Source: Coriobacteriia bacterium (GTDB taxonomy: Bacteria > Actinomycetota > Coriobacteriia > Coriobacteriales > Atopobiaceae). Taken from it: a stretch of DNA of 27,986 nucleotides. The stretch spans positions 1-27,986 of the forward strand of contig QAKZ01000084.1 in the NCBI GenBank assembly GCA_003150175.1, read 5' to 3'. Positions 22,392-27,986 of this stretch are shown in pieces. Under the pieces are notes generated by a model that saw only the letters and a program-made list of their open reading frames with translations, was not told the origin of the DNA and ran no database searches. Position numbers and translations under genes: made by a program. Each line of letters begins with the position of its first letter. Within the stretch, counting starts at the first letter, position 1.

Positions 22392-23318
22392 ATGGAACCC
22401 ATTCAGGAAGGCGCCCAGGGCGCCGCGGTTGAGGACATCCAGGAGCGGCTGAAGTCGCTCGGCTACCGCATCGACGAGGGCGAGCTCGCCGGCCAGGCGT
22501 TTGGCCGCTCCACCGCCACCGCCGTCGCGCGCTTCCGCCTCGATCACGAGCTCAGCCTCGGCGAGGCGGTGGACGCCCCCACGTGGTCCGCGCTCGTGGA
22601 CGAGTGCTACCAGCTCGGAGACCGCACGCTCTACCTGCGGCTCCCCAACTTCCACGGCAACGACGTGCGCCAGCTCCAGGAGCGCCTGAACGTCCTGGGC
22701 TTCTCGTGCGGAGAGCCCGACGGCTGCTTCGGCGTCCACACCGAGGCCGCGGTCAAGCTCTTCCAGGAGAGCGTCGGCGCGCTTGCCGACGGCATGGCGT
22801 TCCAGGACACCTTCGACGCCATCGAGCGTCTCAAGCACGTGTGGGGCGGCAAGCCCGCCGCGGGCCCGCACCCCTCCGGCTCCATGGGCTTCGCCCGCGC
22901 CGCGAGCGTGCTCGACGGGATCGGCCTAGCCATCATGGCCGAGGACCCCATCGCTCGCAACGTCGCGGGCCGCATCCTCAACCTCGCCCAGGCCACGAAC
23001 GACAGCTGCGGCATCGAGGTCGTCAACTCCGTCGACGAGGCGAGCGAGCACGTACGCGCCGCGGTAACGCTCTCGGCCACGCCGCACGACCCCAAGGCCA
23101 AGCCCGCCGTGGGCAGCGTCGCACTCGACGACGTGGACACGCTGCCGCTGCGCCTGCGCACCGCGCTTCAGGTCTCGCGCAAGCGCCCGCCCGCGGCGCG
23201 CATCGAGCTACCCGTGGGCGCCGACCCCAACGGCAGCTTCACCATCGGCGACGCCCAGACCTACGCTGTGCTGCTGCTCGACGCCATCTGCGCCGCGTTC
23301 GACGGCTTGGAGCTGTAG
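22392..23318 (+). CDS. Protein with two peptidoglycan-binding (PG_binding_1) domains and an unknown C-terminal domain
   Basis: A 308-aa protein. Two three-helix PG_binding_1 repeats lie at about residues 8-65 (VEDIQERLKSLGYRID...ATAVARFRLDHEL) and 85-140 (GNDVRQLQERLNVLGFSCG...EAAVKLFQESVG). The C-terminal ~140 residues (from GSMGFARAASVLDGIGLAIM) match no domain I can name and show no catalytic motif. There is no signal peptide, lipobox or membrane segment, which is odd for a protein with wall-binding repeats. The ATG has AGGAGAGAC upstream and follows the polyprenyl synthetase gene by 51 bases, so cotranscription is likely. A terminator follows near 23504. Confidence 0.82.
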   Translation: MEPIQEGAQGAAVEDIQERLKSLGYRIDEGELAGQAFGRSTATAVARFRLDHELSLGEAVDAPTWSALVDECYQLGDRTLYLRLPNFHGNDVRQLQERLNVLGFSCGEPDGCFGVHTEAAVKLFQESVGALADGMAFQDTFDAIERLKHVWGGKPAAGPHPSGSMGFARAASVLDGIGLAIMAEDPIARNVAGRILNLAQATNDSCGIEVVNSVDEASEHVRAAVTLSATPHDPKAKPAVGSVALDDVDTLPLRLRTALQVSRKRPPAARIELPVGADPNGSFTIGDAQTYAVLLLDAICAAFDGLEL

Positions 23319-23356
23319 GGGATTCGGCGAAAAGGCTATGCGCGGCGGCGGCGCGC

Positions 23357-23504
23357 CGTTTGGTTGCCCGATTTGCCCTGCGCTCCGCCGCCCGTCGTTT
23401 AGGTGCCCAGCCGAGGCGCCGTTGCTGATCCGTTTAGATGTCCAATCCATACGCCATTGCCGATCCGTTTGGTTGTCCAATCGGCTCGGCAACGGCGCTT
23501 TTTT
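23357..23504. repeat. Tandem CCGTTTGGTTGTCCAAT-like repeat ending in a terminator
   Basis: CGTTT-(A/G)-G/A-TG-CCC/TCC-type units start at 23357, 23396, 23431 and 23466 (periods 39, 35, 35). GCGCCGTTGC (23416-23425) pairs with GCAACGGCGC (23489-23498), which is followed by six T. This can terminate the upstream three-gene transcript. The array is non-coding. Confidence 0.75.
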
Positions 23505-23585
23505 CGTTGGCGGCACGACGAGGTCGCAATCTGCGTTCTTAACTCCCCGCCCGCGCGCCCAGCAGCGCCCCAGGACCCACGCCTA

Positions 23586-23716
23586 TTCGCTTAGTCAGTT
23601 TTCGTTTGCGGACTTCGCGAGCAGGCGATGGTTTTCTGTTTATAAAACCGCAGGTAGAAGGCGTGCGCAAATTGAGGCTACTTGAGGAACCGCCAAATGA
23701 AAACTGACTAAGCGAA
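23586..23716. repeat. 131-bp element with perfect 18-bp terminal inverted repeats
   Basis: TTCGCTTAGTCAGTTTTC (23586-23603) is mirrored exactly at 23699-23716, and the pairing continues imperfectly for several more bases. The 95-base centre is non-coding and contains a GGTTTT/AAAACC hairpin. No target-site duplication is evident. The layout is that of a miniature inverted-repeat element or a long RNA hairpin. It lies in the convergent gap between the peptidoglycan-binding-domain gene and the tRNA. Confidence 0.88.
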
Positions 23717-23742
23717 GCCCGGGCGCGGCGGCGCCACACTGA

Positions 23743-23806
23743 GGCCCGGTTCTGCACGGTATCGCCGTGGCGGGCCCGGTTCTGCACGGCATCACCGGCC
23801 GTGGCG
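23743..23806. repeat. 30-bp-period direct repeat next to the tRNA terminator
   Basis: GGCCCGGTTCTGCACGG occurs at 23743-23759 and 23773-23789, and GGCGGGCCCGG follows each unit. It is non-coding. The 543-base stretch 23319-23861 contains only these repeats and terminators. Confidence 0.8.
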
Positions 23807-23815
23807 GGCCCGGGC

Positions 23816-23847
23816 AAAAAAAGGCCGCCCGTCGATGACGAGCGGCC
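23816..23847 (-). terminator. Intrinsic terminator after tRNA-Gln
   Basis: On the minus strand, an 11-bp stem (GGCCGCTCGTC with GACGGGCGGCC, one wobble) has a 3-base loop and is followed by seven T, 15 bases past the tRNA end. Confidence 0.9.
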
Positions 23848-23861
23848 CGCATGCGCGCAGA

Positions 23862-23936
23862 TGGCAGGGGTAGTAGGATTCGAACCCACATTGATGGCAC
23901 CAAAAACCACTGTCCTAACCATTGGACGATACCCCT
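23862..23936 (-). tRNA. tRNA-Gln, anticodon TTG
   Basis: A full cloverleaf can be drawn: acceptor AGGGGTA with TACCCCT, D stem GTCC/GGAC, and anticodon stem GTGGT/GCCAT with loop TTTTGGT giving anticodon TTG. A 4-base variable region and a T arm GTGGG-TTCGAAT-CCTAC follow. The discriminator is G and the CCA end is encoded. It decodes CAA (and CAG by wobble). It has its own -10 box and terminator. Confidence 0.97.
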
Positions 23937-23947
23937 GTGCGTCCGCC

Positions 23948-23953
23948 ATTGTA
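23948..23953 (-). promoter_or_regulatory. -10 box of tRNA-Gln
   Basis: TACAAT on the minus strand lies 11 bases upstream of the mature tRNA. No good -35 match is seen at normal spacing. Confidence 0.6.
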
Positions 23954-24137
23954 CCAATAAGCCGGCACCTCCCGCCACCTCAAGCGACCTGAGCGAATAG
24001 CGCTCCGCCAGAATCCTGCGGATTTTACGCATCCCGTACAATGCGGCCCGAAATCGTTCCAATCGGTCAAATGGCTGCGTTATTATTGTGAACGGTATTT
24101 TCTGGGACAAGCAAACTTCGCTTTTGGAGGCACATCC

Positions 24138-25529
24138 ATGCCCATGACCGCGATCATTCTCGCCGCCGGCGAGGGTACGCGCATGAAGTCCCGTCACCCC
24201 AAGGTAATGCACAAACTGCTCGATCGCCCGCTCGTCTCGTGGGTCACGCGCGCCGCGCGCAACGCCGGGGCCGACCGCATCATCGTGGTCGTCGGCAACG
24301 GCGCCGCCGAGGTGCGCGCGCACCTCGCCTCCGAGACCGACGTCGAGTGCGTCGAGCAGACCGAGCGCCTGGGTACGGGACATGCGACCCGCGTAGCCAT
24401 CGAAGCCGCGCACGTCACCGAGGGGCCCGTCGTCGTACTCAACGGCGACCTCCCGCTCATCGAGGCCGACACCATCCGCGCCTTCGCGGACTCCGTCGCC
24501 GACGGCGAGCACGCCTGCGCCATCCTGACCATGACCCCGCCCGACCCCTTCGGCTACGGCCGCGTGGAGCTCGCCGCAGACGGCACGGTCGAGCGCATCG
24601 TGGAGCAGAAGGACTGCACGCCCGAGCAGGACAAGAACCTCCTTGAGTGCAACGCCGGCTGCTACGCTTTCGACGGCGCGCTGCTGGCCAAGCACATCGG
24701 CGAGGTCGGCTGCGACAACGCGCAGCACGAGTATTACCTGCCCGACATGGTGCAGATCCTCCGCGAGCACGGCCACGCGACGACCATCACCCACTGCGAC
24801 GACTACGTCGAGGGCCTGGGCGTCAACTCCCGTGTCCAGCTCGCCGAGCTCACCGAGCTCGCGCAGCAGAAGATCAACCGTCGCCTCATGGCGTCCGGCG
24901 TCACCATGCTCGACCCCAAGACCGTGTGGGTCGGGCCCGACGTGACCGTCGGCCGCGACACCGAGCTGCTCCCCATGACGATGCTCTGGGGCAAGACCAC
25001 CATCGGCGAGGGCAACGTCATCGGGCCGAACACACGCCTGACCGACGTCACCGTCGGCGACAACAACTCCCTCGAGGAGACCGTCGGCGTCAACGTGACC
25101 TTCGACGACAACATCACCTGCGGCCCGCGCGCCTACCTGCGCGGCGGCGCGCACGTGCTCTCGGGCGCGCACATCGGCACCCACGTCGAGCTCAAGAACA
25201 CCGTGGTCGGCGAGGGCTCCAAGGTCCCCCACCTCAGCTACATCGGTGACTGCCAGATGGGCGCCCACGTGAACATCGGCGGCGGCTCCATTACCTGCAA
25301 CTACGACGGCGTCCACAAGAGCCGCACCACCATCGGCGACGGTGCCTTCATCGGTTCCGACACCATGATGGTCGCCCCCGTGAATATCGGGGCCGGCGCG
25401 ATCACCGGCGCCAGCTCCTGCATCACCAAGGACGTGCCCGCCGACGCTCTGGCCGTTGAGCGCAGCGAGCAGTTCATGAAGGAAGGCTATGCCAGCAAGC
25501 GGCTCGAACGACTGAGGAAGGAAGCCTAA
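24138..25529 (+). CDS. glmU: Bifunctional UDP-N-acetylglucosamine pyrophosphorylase / glucosamine-1-phosphate acetyltransferase
   Basis: A 463-aa cytoplasmic enzyme that makes UDP-GlcNAc, the first committed precursor of peptidoglycan. The N-terminal uridylyltransferase domain begins with ILAAGEGTRMKSRHPKVMHKL and includes QTERLGTGHA and NGDLPL. After about residue 250 a left-handed beta-helix of hexapeptide repeats forms the acetyltransferase (GPNTRLTDVTVGDNN, HIGTHVELKN, SYIGDCQMGAHVNIGGGSI, NYDGVHKSRTTIGDGAFIGSD). Length is normal. GGAGG lies 7 bases before the ATG. It starts a transcript with prs three bases downstream, a pairing of nucleotide-sugar and PRPP synthesis common in Gram-positive bacteria. 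It is intact. Confidence 0.97.
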   Translation: MPMTAIILAAGEGTRMKSRHPKVMHKLLDRPLVSWVTRAARNAGADRIIVVVGNGAAEVRAHLASETDVECVEQTERLGTGHATRVAIEAAHVTEGPVVVLNGDLPLIEADTIRAFADSVADGEHACAILTMTPPDPFGYGRVELAADGTVERIVEQKDCTPEQDKNLLECNAGCYAFDGALLAKHIGEVGCDNAQHEYYLPDMVQILREHGHATTITHCDDYVEGLGVNSRVQLAELTELAQQKINRRLMASGVTMLDPKTVWVGPDVTVGRDTELLPMTMLWGKTTIGEGNVIGPNTRLTDVTVGDNNSLEETVGVNVTFDDNITCGPRAYLRGGAHVLSGAHIGTHVELKNTVVGEGSKVPHLSYIGDCQMGAHVNIGGGSITCNYDGVHKSRTTIGDGAFIGSDTMMVAPVNIGAGAITGASSCITKDVPADALAVERSEQFMKEGYASKRLERLRKEA

Positions 25530-25532
25530 CAG

Positions 25533-26528
25533 ATGTACGAGAACCTAAGCGATCCCGCACCCATCAACACCGAGATCAAGCTCTACTCCGGCACCGGTAA
25601 CCCTGAGCTGTCCAAGAGGATCGCGGACATCCTGCACCTCGAGCTCCAGGGCCTGACCACCGAGAAGTTCGCCAACGGCGAGACCTACGCGCGCTTCACC
25701 GAGTCGGTCCGCGGCGACGACGTCTTCTTTATCCAGACCATGGCCGGCGCCAACGTCAACGACCTGATCATGGAGACCCTGATCGTGGCCGATGCGGCCA
25801 AGCGCGCCTCTTGCCGCAAGTTCACCGCCGTCATCCCCCACTACGGCTACGCCCGCCAGGACCGCAAGGCCGCTCCGCGCGAGCCGATCACCGCGCGCCT
25901 CGTCGCAAACCTCCTCGAGGCCGCCGGCGTCGACCAGGTGATCACCGTTGACCTGCACCAGGGCCAGATCCAAGGCTTCTTCAACATCCCGGTCACGCAC
26001 CTCACCGGCCTGTACCTGCTCGGCGACTACTTCAAGAAGAAGGACCTCGACTGGTCCGAGACCGTCGTCGTCAGCCCCGACATGGGCCGCGCCAAGGCCG
26101 CCAAGAAGCTCTCCGACTACCTCGGCTGCGAGGTCGCCATCGCCCACAAGAGCCGCCCGAAGCACAACCAGTCCGAGGTCATGGGCATCATCGGCGACAT
26201 CAAGGACAAGACCTGCATCGTCAACGACGACATGATCGATACCGCGGGCACTCTCTGCGGCTCCGTCAAGAAGCTCAAGGAGATGGGTGCCGGCAAGATC
26301 TACGTCTGCGCCACCCACGGCATCTTCACCGACCCCGCCATCGAGCGCCTGCAGGAGGCTCCCATCGAGGAGTGCGTCGTCACCGACGTCATCCCCTGCG
26401 CCGTCGCTAACCAGCCGGGCTCCAAGATCAAGACGATCTCCATCGCCAACGAGCTCGCCGAGGCCATCTACAGCGTGTACACCAACAAGCCGATCTCCAA
26501 CATCTTTGGCGGCGACCTGAACCTGTAA
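25533..26528 (+). CDS. prs: Ribose-phosphate pyrophosphokinase (PRPP synthase, class I)
   Basis: A 331-aa cytoplasmic enzyme that makes PRPP from ribose-5-phosphate and ATP for purines, pyrimidines, His, Trp and NAD. The conserved elements are present: NPELSKRIAD near the N-terminus, the YARQDRKAAPREPITARLVAN loop, the DLHQGQIQGFF region, and the PRPP-binding motif NDDMIDTAGTL. In that motif Asn replaces the first Asp commonly seen before DMIDTAGT, a mild variation. It begins 3 bases after the glmU stop with an AGGAAG site inside the end of glmU, so it is cotranscribed. Two hairpins follow the stop codon. Confidence 0.97.
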   Translation: MYENLSDPAPINTEIKLYSGTGNPELSKRIADILHLELQGLTTEKFANGETYARFTESVRGDDVFFIQTMAGANVNDLIMETLIVADAAKRASCRKFTAVIPHYGYARQDRKAAPREPITARLVANLLEAAGVDQVITVDLHQGQIQGFFNIPVTHLTGLYLLGDYFKKKDLDWSETVVVSPDMGRAKAAKKLSDYLGCEVAIAHKSRPKHNQSEVMGIIGDIKDKTCIVNDDMIDTAGTLCGSVKKLKEMGAGKIYVCATHGIFTDPAIERLQEAPIEECVVTDVIPCAVANQPGSKIKTISIANELAEAIYSVYTNKPISNIFGGDLNL

Positions 26529-26559
26529 TGACGAAAAGGGACTGTCCCTTTTCGTCATT
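26527..26559 (+). terminator. Perfect 15-bp hairpin overlapping the prs stop codon
   Basis: 26527-26541 pairs exactly with 26545-26559 around a 3-base loop, followed by TTTG. The stem begins inside the TAA stop. Read from either side it has T/A-rich ends. Confidence 0.75.
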
Positions 26560-26562
26560 TTG

Positions 26563-26597
26563 CGGGGCCGTCCGTGTCGTGCGGGCGGCCCCGTTTT
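26563..26597 (+). terminator. Second terminator after prs
   Basis: A 12-bp stem (26563-26574 with 26582-26593, one wobble) is followed by TTTT. Together with the preceding hairpin it closes the glmU-prs transcript; pth is therefore probably transcribed from its own promoter in 26598-26672, where I see no strong boxes. Confidence 0.82.
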
Positions 26598-26672
26598 CTA
26601 CTTCATTACCCACTTGGGCCAGTAATGTAGACATGAGCTGCGAGCACCATCGCTTCTCTGAAGGGAGTCATC

Positions 26673-27242
26673 GTGGCAAAAGCAGCCACCATCATGATTG
26701 TCTGCGGGCTCGGCAACCCCGACGCCGAGTATGAGCACACGCGCCACAACGCCGGTTTCGCGACGGTCGACGTCCTCGCCGAGCGCCACGGCGTGCGTTA
26801 CTGGAAGAGCGAGGCGGGCGCGCAGACGGCCACGCTGTCGTGGCGCGACGCCGACGGCGAGAAGCGCGAGGTCATCCTCGCAAAGCCGATGAGCTACATG
26901 AATACCTCGGGCGGGCCCTTGTCCAAGCTCGCGCGGGCGCACCGCGTGCAGCCGGAGCAGATCCTCGTGGTCCACGACGAGGTCGACCTGCCCGCCGGCC
27001 AGGTCAAGGTCAAGCTCGGGGGCGGCCTGAACGCCCACAATGGCCTGCGCTCAATCGCCGACAAGCTCGGGAGCCGCAACTTCGCGCGCGTCCAGTTCGG
27101 CATCGGCCGCCCACCTGGAAAGATGCAGGTCGCCGACTACGTCCTGCGCGAGCTCAAGGGCAACTTCCTCGAGGAGTTCGAGGTGACGGCGCAGCAAGCG
27201 GCAGACGTCGTCGAGCGCGTGCTCACGGAGGGCGCGAAGTAG
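26673..27242 (+). CDS. pth: Peptidyl-tRNA hydrolase
   Basis: A 189-aa cytoplasmic enzyme that recycles peptidyl-tRNA released from stalled ribosomes. The catalytic His25 is in TRHNAGF, Asp102 in VHDEVDLPAG, Asn77 in SYMNTSG, and Asn123 in NAHNGLRSI, all as in the family. Length is normal. The GTG start at 26673 has AAGGGAG five bases upstream; an ATG at 26694 that would give the shorter family-like MIVCGLGNP start is the alternative, with no comparable ribosome site. It is monocistronic with a strong terminator. Confidence 0.95.
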   Translation: MAKAATIMIVCGLGNPDAEYEHTRHNAGFATVDVLAERHGVRYWKSEAGAQTATLSWRDADGEKREVILAKPMSYMNTSGGPLSKLARAHRVQPEQILVVHDEVDLPAGQVKVKLGGGLNAHNGLRSIADKLGSRNFARVQFGIGRPPGKMQVADYVLRELKGNFLEEFEVTAQQAADVVERVLTEGAK

Positions 27243-27280
27243 GGTCTGCCACGGCCTCACAGCTATCCCCCATACTAGAA

Positions 27281-27330
27281 GATCCCCCGGCGACGGTTCC
27301 CGAAGGAACCCGTCGCCGGGGGATCGTTTT
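27281..27330. terminator. Strong terminator between pth and the oxidoreductase gene
   Basis: A 20-bp stem with one bulged C (27281-27300 with 27305-27325) and a CGAA tetraloop-like loop is followed by GTTTTTG on the plus strand. It separates two convergent genes. Confidence 0.92.
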
Positions 27331-27362
27331 TGCGGGCAGAGTATCCTACGCGCGAGGCTGGA

Positions 27363-27986
27363 CTACTTCGTCAGCGCCTCGGTGATGGACGCGGCGGCCT
27401 TCTTGCCGGCGCCCATGGCGAGGATGACGGTCGCGGCACCGGTGACGATGTCGCCGCCGGCCCAGATGCGCGGGTCGGTCGTCTGGCCGGTCTCCTCGTC
27501 AGCGACGATGTAGCCCCACTTGTTGAGCTCCATCTTGCCGCCGATCTTCTTTGCGAAGGGGTTGGCGTTGGTGCCGATAGCCGAGATCGCGACGTCGCAG
27601 GGAATCTCCTCGATGGCGCCCTCGATGGGCACCGGGCGACGACGACCGGACTCGTCGGGCTCGCCGAGCTCCATCTTCTGGACCTTGACGGCGCACACGG
27701 AGCCGTCCTCGCCAGCGACAAACTCGAGCGGGGAGACGAGCGGCAGAACCTCGACGCCCTCGGCCTTAGCATGGTGCAGCTCGGCGCGACGGCAGGGCAT
27801 CTCGTCCTCGGTACGACGGTAGGCGATGATGGCGTGCTCGGCGCCCAGACGCTTGGCGGTACGGACGGCGTCCATAGCCACGTTGCCGCCACCAAAGACG
27901 ACGACGTTCTTGCCGTGCTTGGTGGGGGTGTCGTACTCGGGGAACTTGTTGGCCTTCATCAGGTTCACGCGGGTGAGGTACTCGTT
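27363..27986 (-). CDS. gltA: NADPH-dependent glutamate synthase / NfnB-type flavoprotein (5' end outside window)
   Basis: The C-terminal 207 residues of a pyridine nucleotide-disulfide oxidoreductase-type flavoprotein; the frame runs open off the right edge, so the ORF Met near 27968 is internal. NEYLTRVNLMKA leads into the NAD(P)H-binding fold (VVVFGGGNVAMDAVRTAKRLGA), with YRRTEDEMPCRRAELHHAKAEGV following. The FAD-contacting C-terminus is WAGGDIVTGAATVILAMGAGKKAA. This matches the homotetrameric glutamate synthase small-subunit-like family; the closely related NADH-dependent ferredoxin:NADP oxidoreductase subunit (NfnB/SudA) cannot be excluded from this fragment. The symbol follows the family convention and is not citrate synthase. 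Confidence 0.85.
   Translation of the reverse strand, partial: NEYLTRVNLMKANKFPEYDTPTKHGKNVVVFGGGNVAMDAVRTAKRLGAEHAIIAYRRTEDEMPCRRAELHHAKAEGVEVLPLVSPLEFVAGEDGSVCAVKVQKMELGEPDESGRRRPVPIEGAIEEIPCDVAISAIGTNANPFAKKIGGKMELNKWGYIVADEETGQTTDPRIWAGGDIVTGAATVILAMGAGKKAAASITEALTK

Overview
The window looks like a chromosomal segment from a high-GC Gram-positive gut anaerobe, most probably a member of the Coriobacteriia such as Collinsella. This is inferred from the very GC-rich codon use, the single-chain PurL with a fused glutaminase domain, the style of the proteins and the many alpha-glucan and PTS genes. No 16S gene or other decisive marker is present, so the genus is a judgement and not a measurement.

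Layout. 1-2277 is the 3' part of purL. 2278-5531 is an accessory stretch with an EamA permease, a lower-GC SRA-like/HNH endonuclease gene and a small Cys4 protein, separated by structured repeats. 5532-8106 holds a malic enzyme, a 73-aa cysteine-rich protein and an NlpC/P60-like protein. 8242-19879 is a carbohydrate block: malQ and glgP (plus strand), a CUT1 ABC importer (minus strand: binding protein, two permeases, ATPase), a GntR/UTRA regulator, and a divergent alpha-glucoside-type PTS EIICB followed by a HAD phosphatase. 20151-23318 is galE, a polyprenyl synthetase and a peptidoglycan-binding-domain protein. The right end is housekeeping: tRNA-Gln(TTG), glmU, prs, pth and the start-side fragment of a glutamate-synthase-type oxidoreductase.

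How the genes work together. The block can be read as one alpha-glucan system. The ABC importer would bring in maltodextrins. The PTS would bring in a phosphorylated disaccharide that the HAD protein may dephosphorylate. MalQ and GlgP would convert the sugars to glucose and glucose-1-phosphate. A near-palindrome of the form TGTTYGAACA occurs upstream of malQ, of the binding-protein gene and in the regulator/PTS intergenic region, so the GntR protein may control all three units.

The most striking observation is that four of these genes are damaged while their neighbours are not. glgP has two internal losses and a 1-base frameshift, permease 1 lacks its EAA loop, and the binding protein and PTS genes each have a stop codon where Trp is expected. 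The second theme is a set of palindromically arranged, regularly spaced repeats in the intergenic regions: 40-bp period at 2342-2572, 30-bp period at 3615-3764 and 19903-20017, AT-rich palindromes at 7361-7503 and 11824-11895, and a terminal-inverted-repeat element at 23586-23716.
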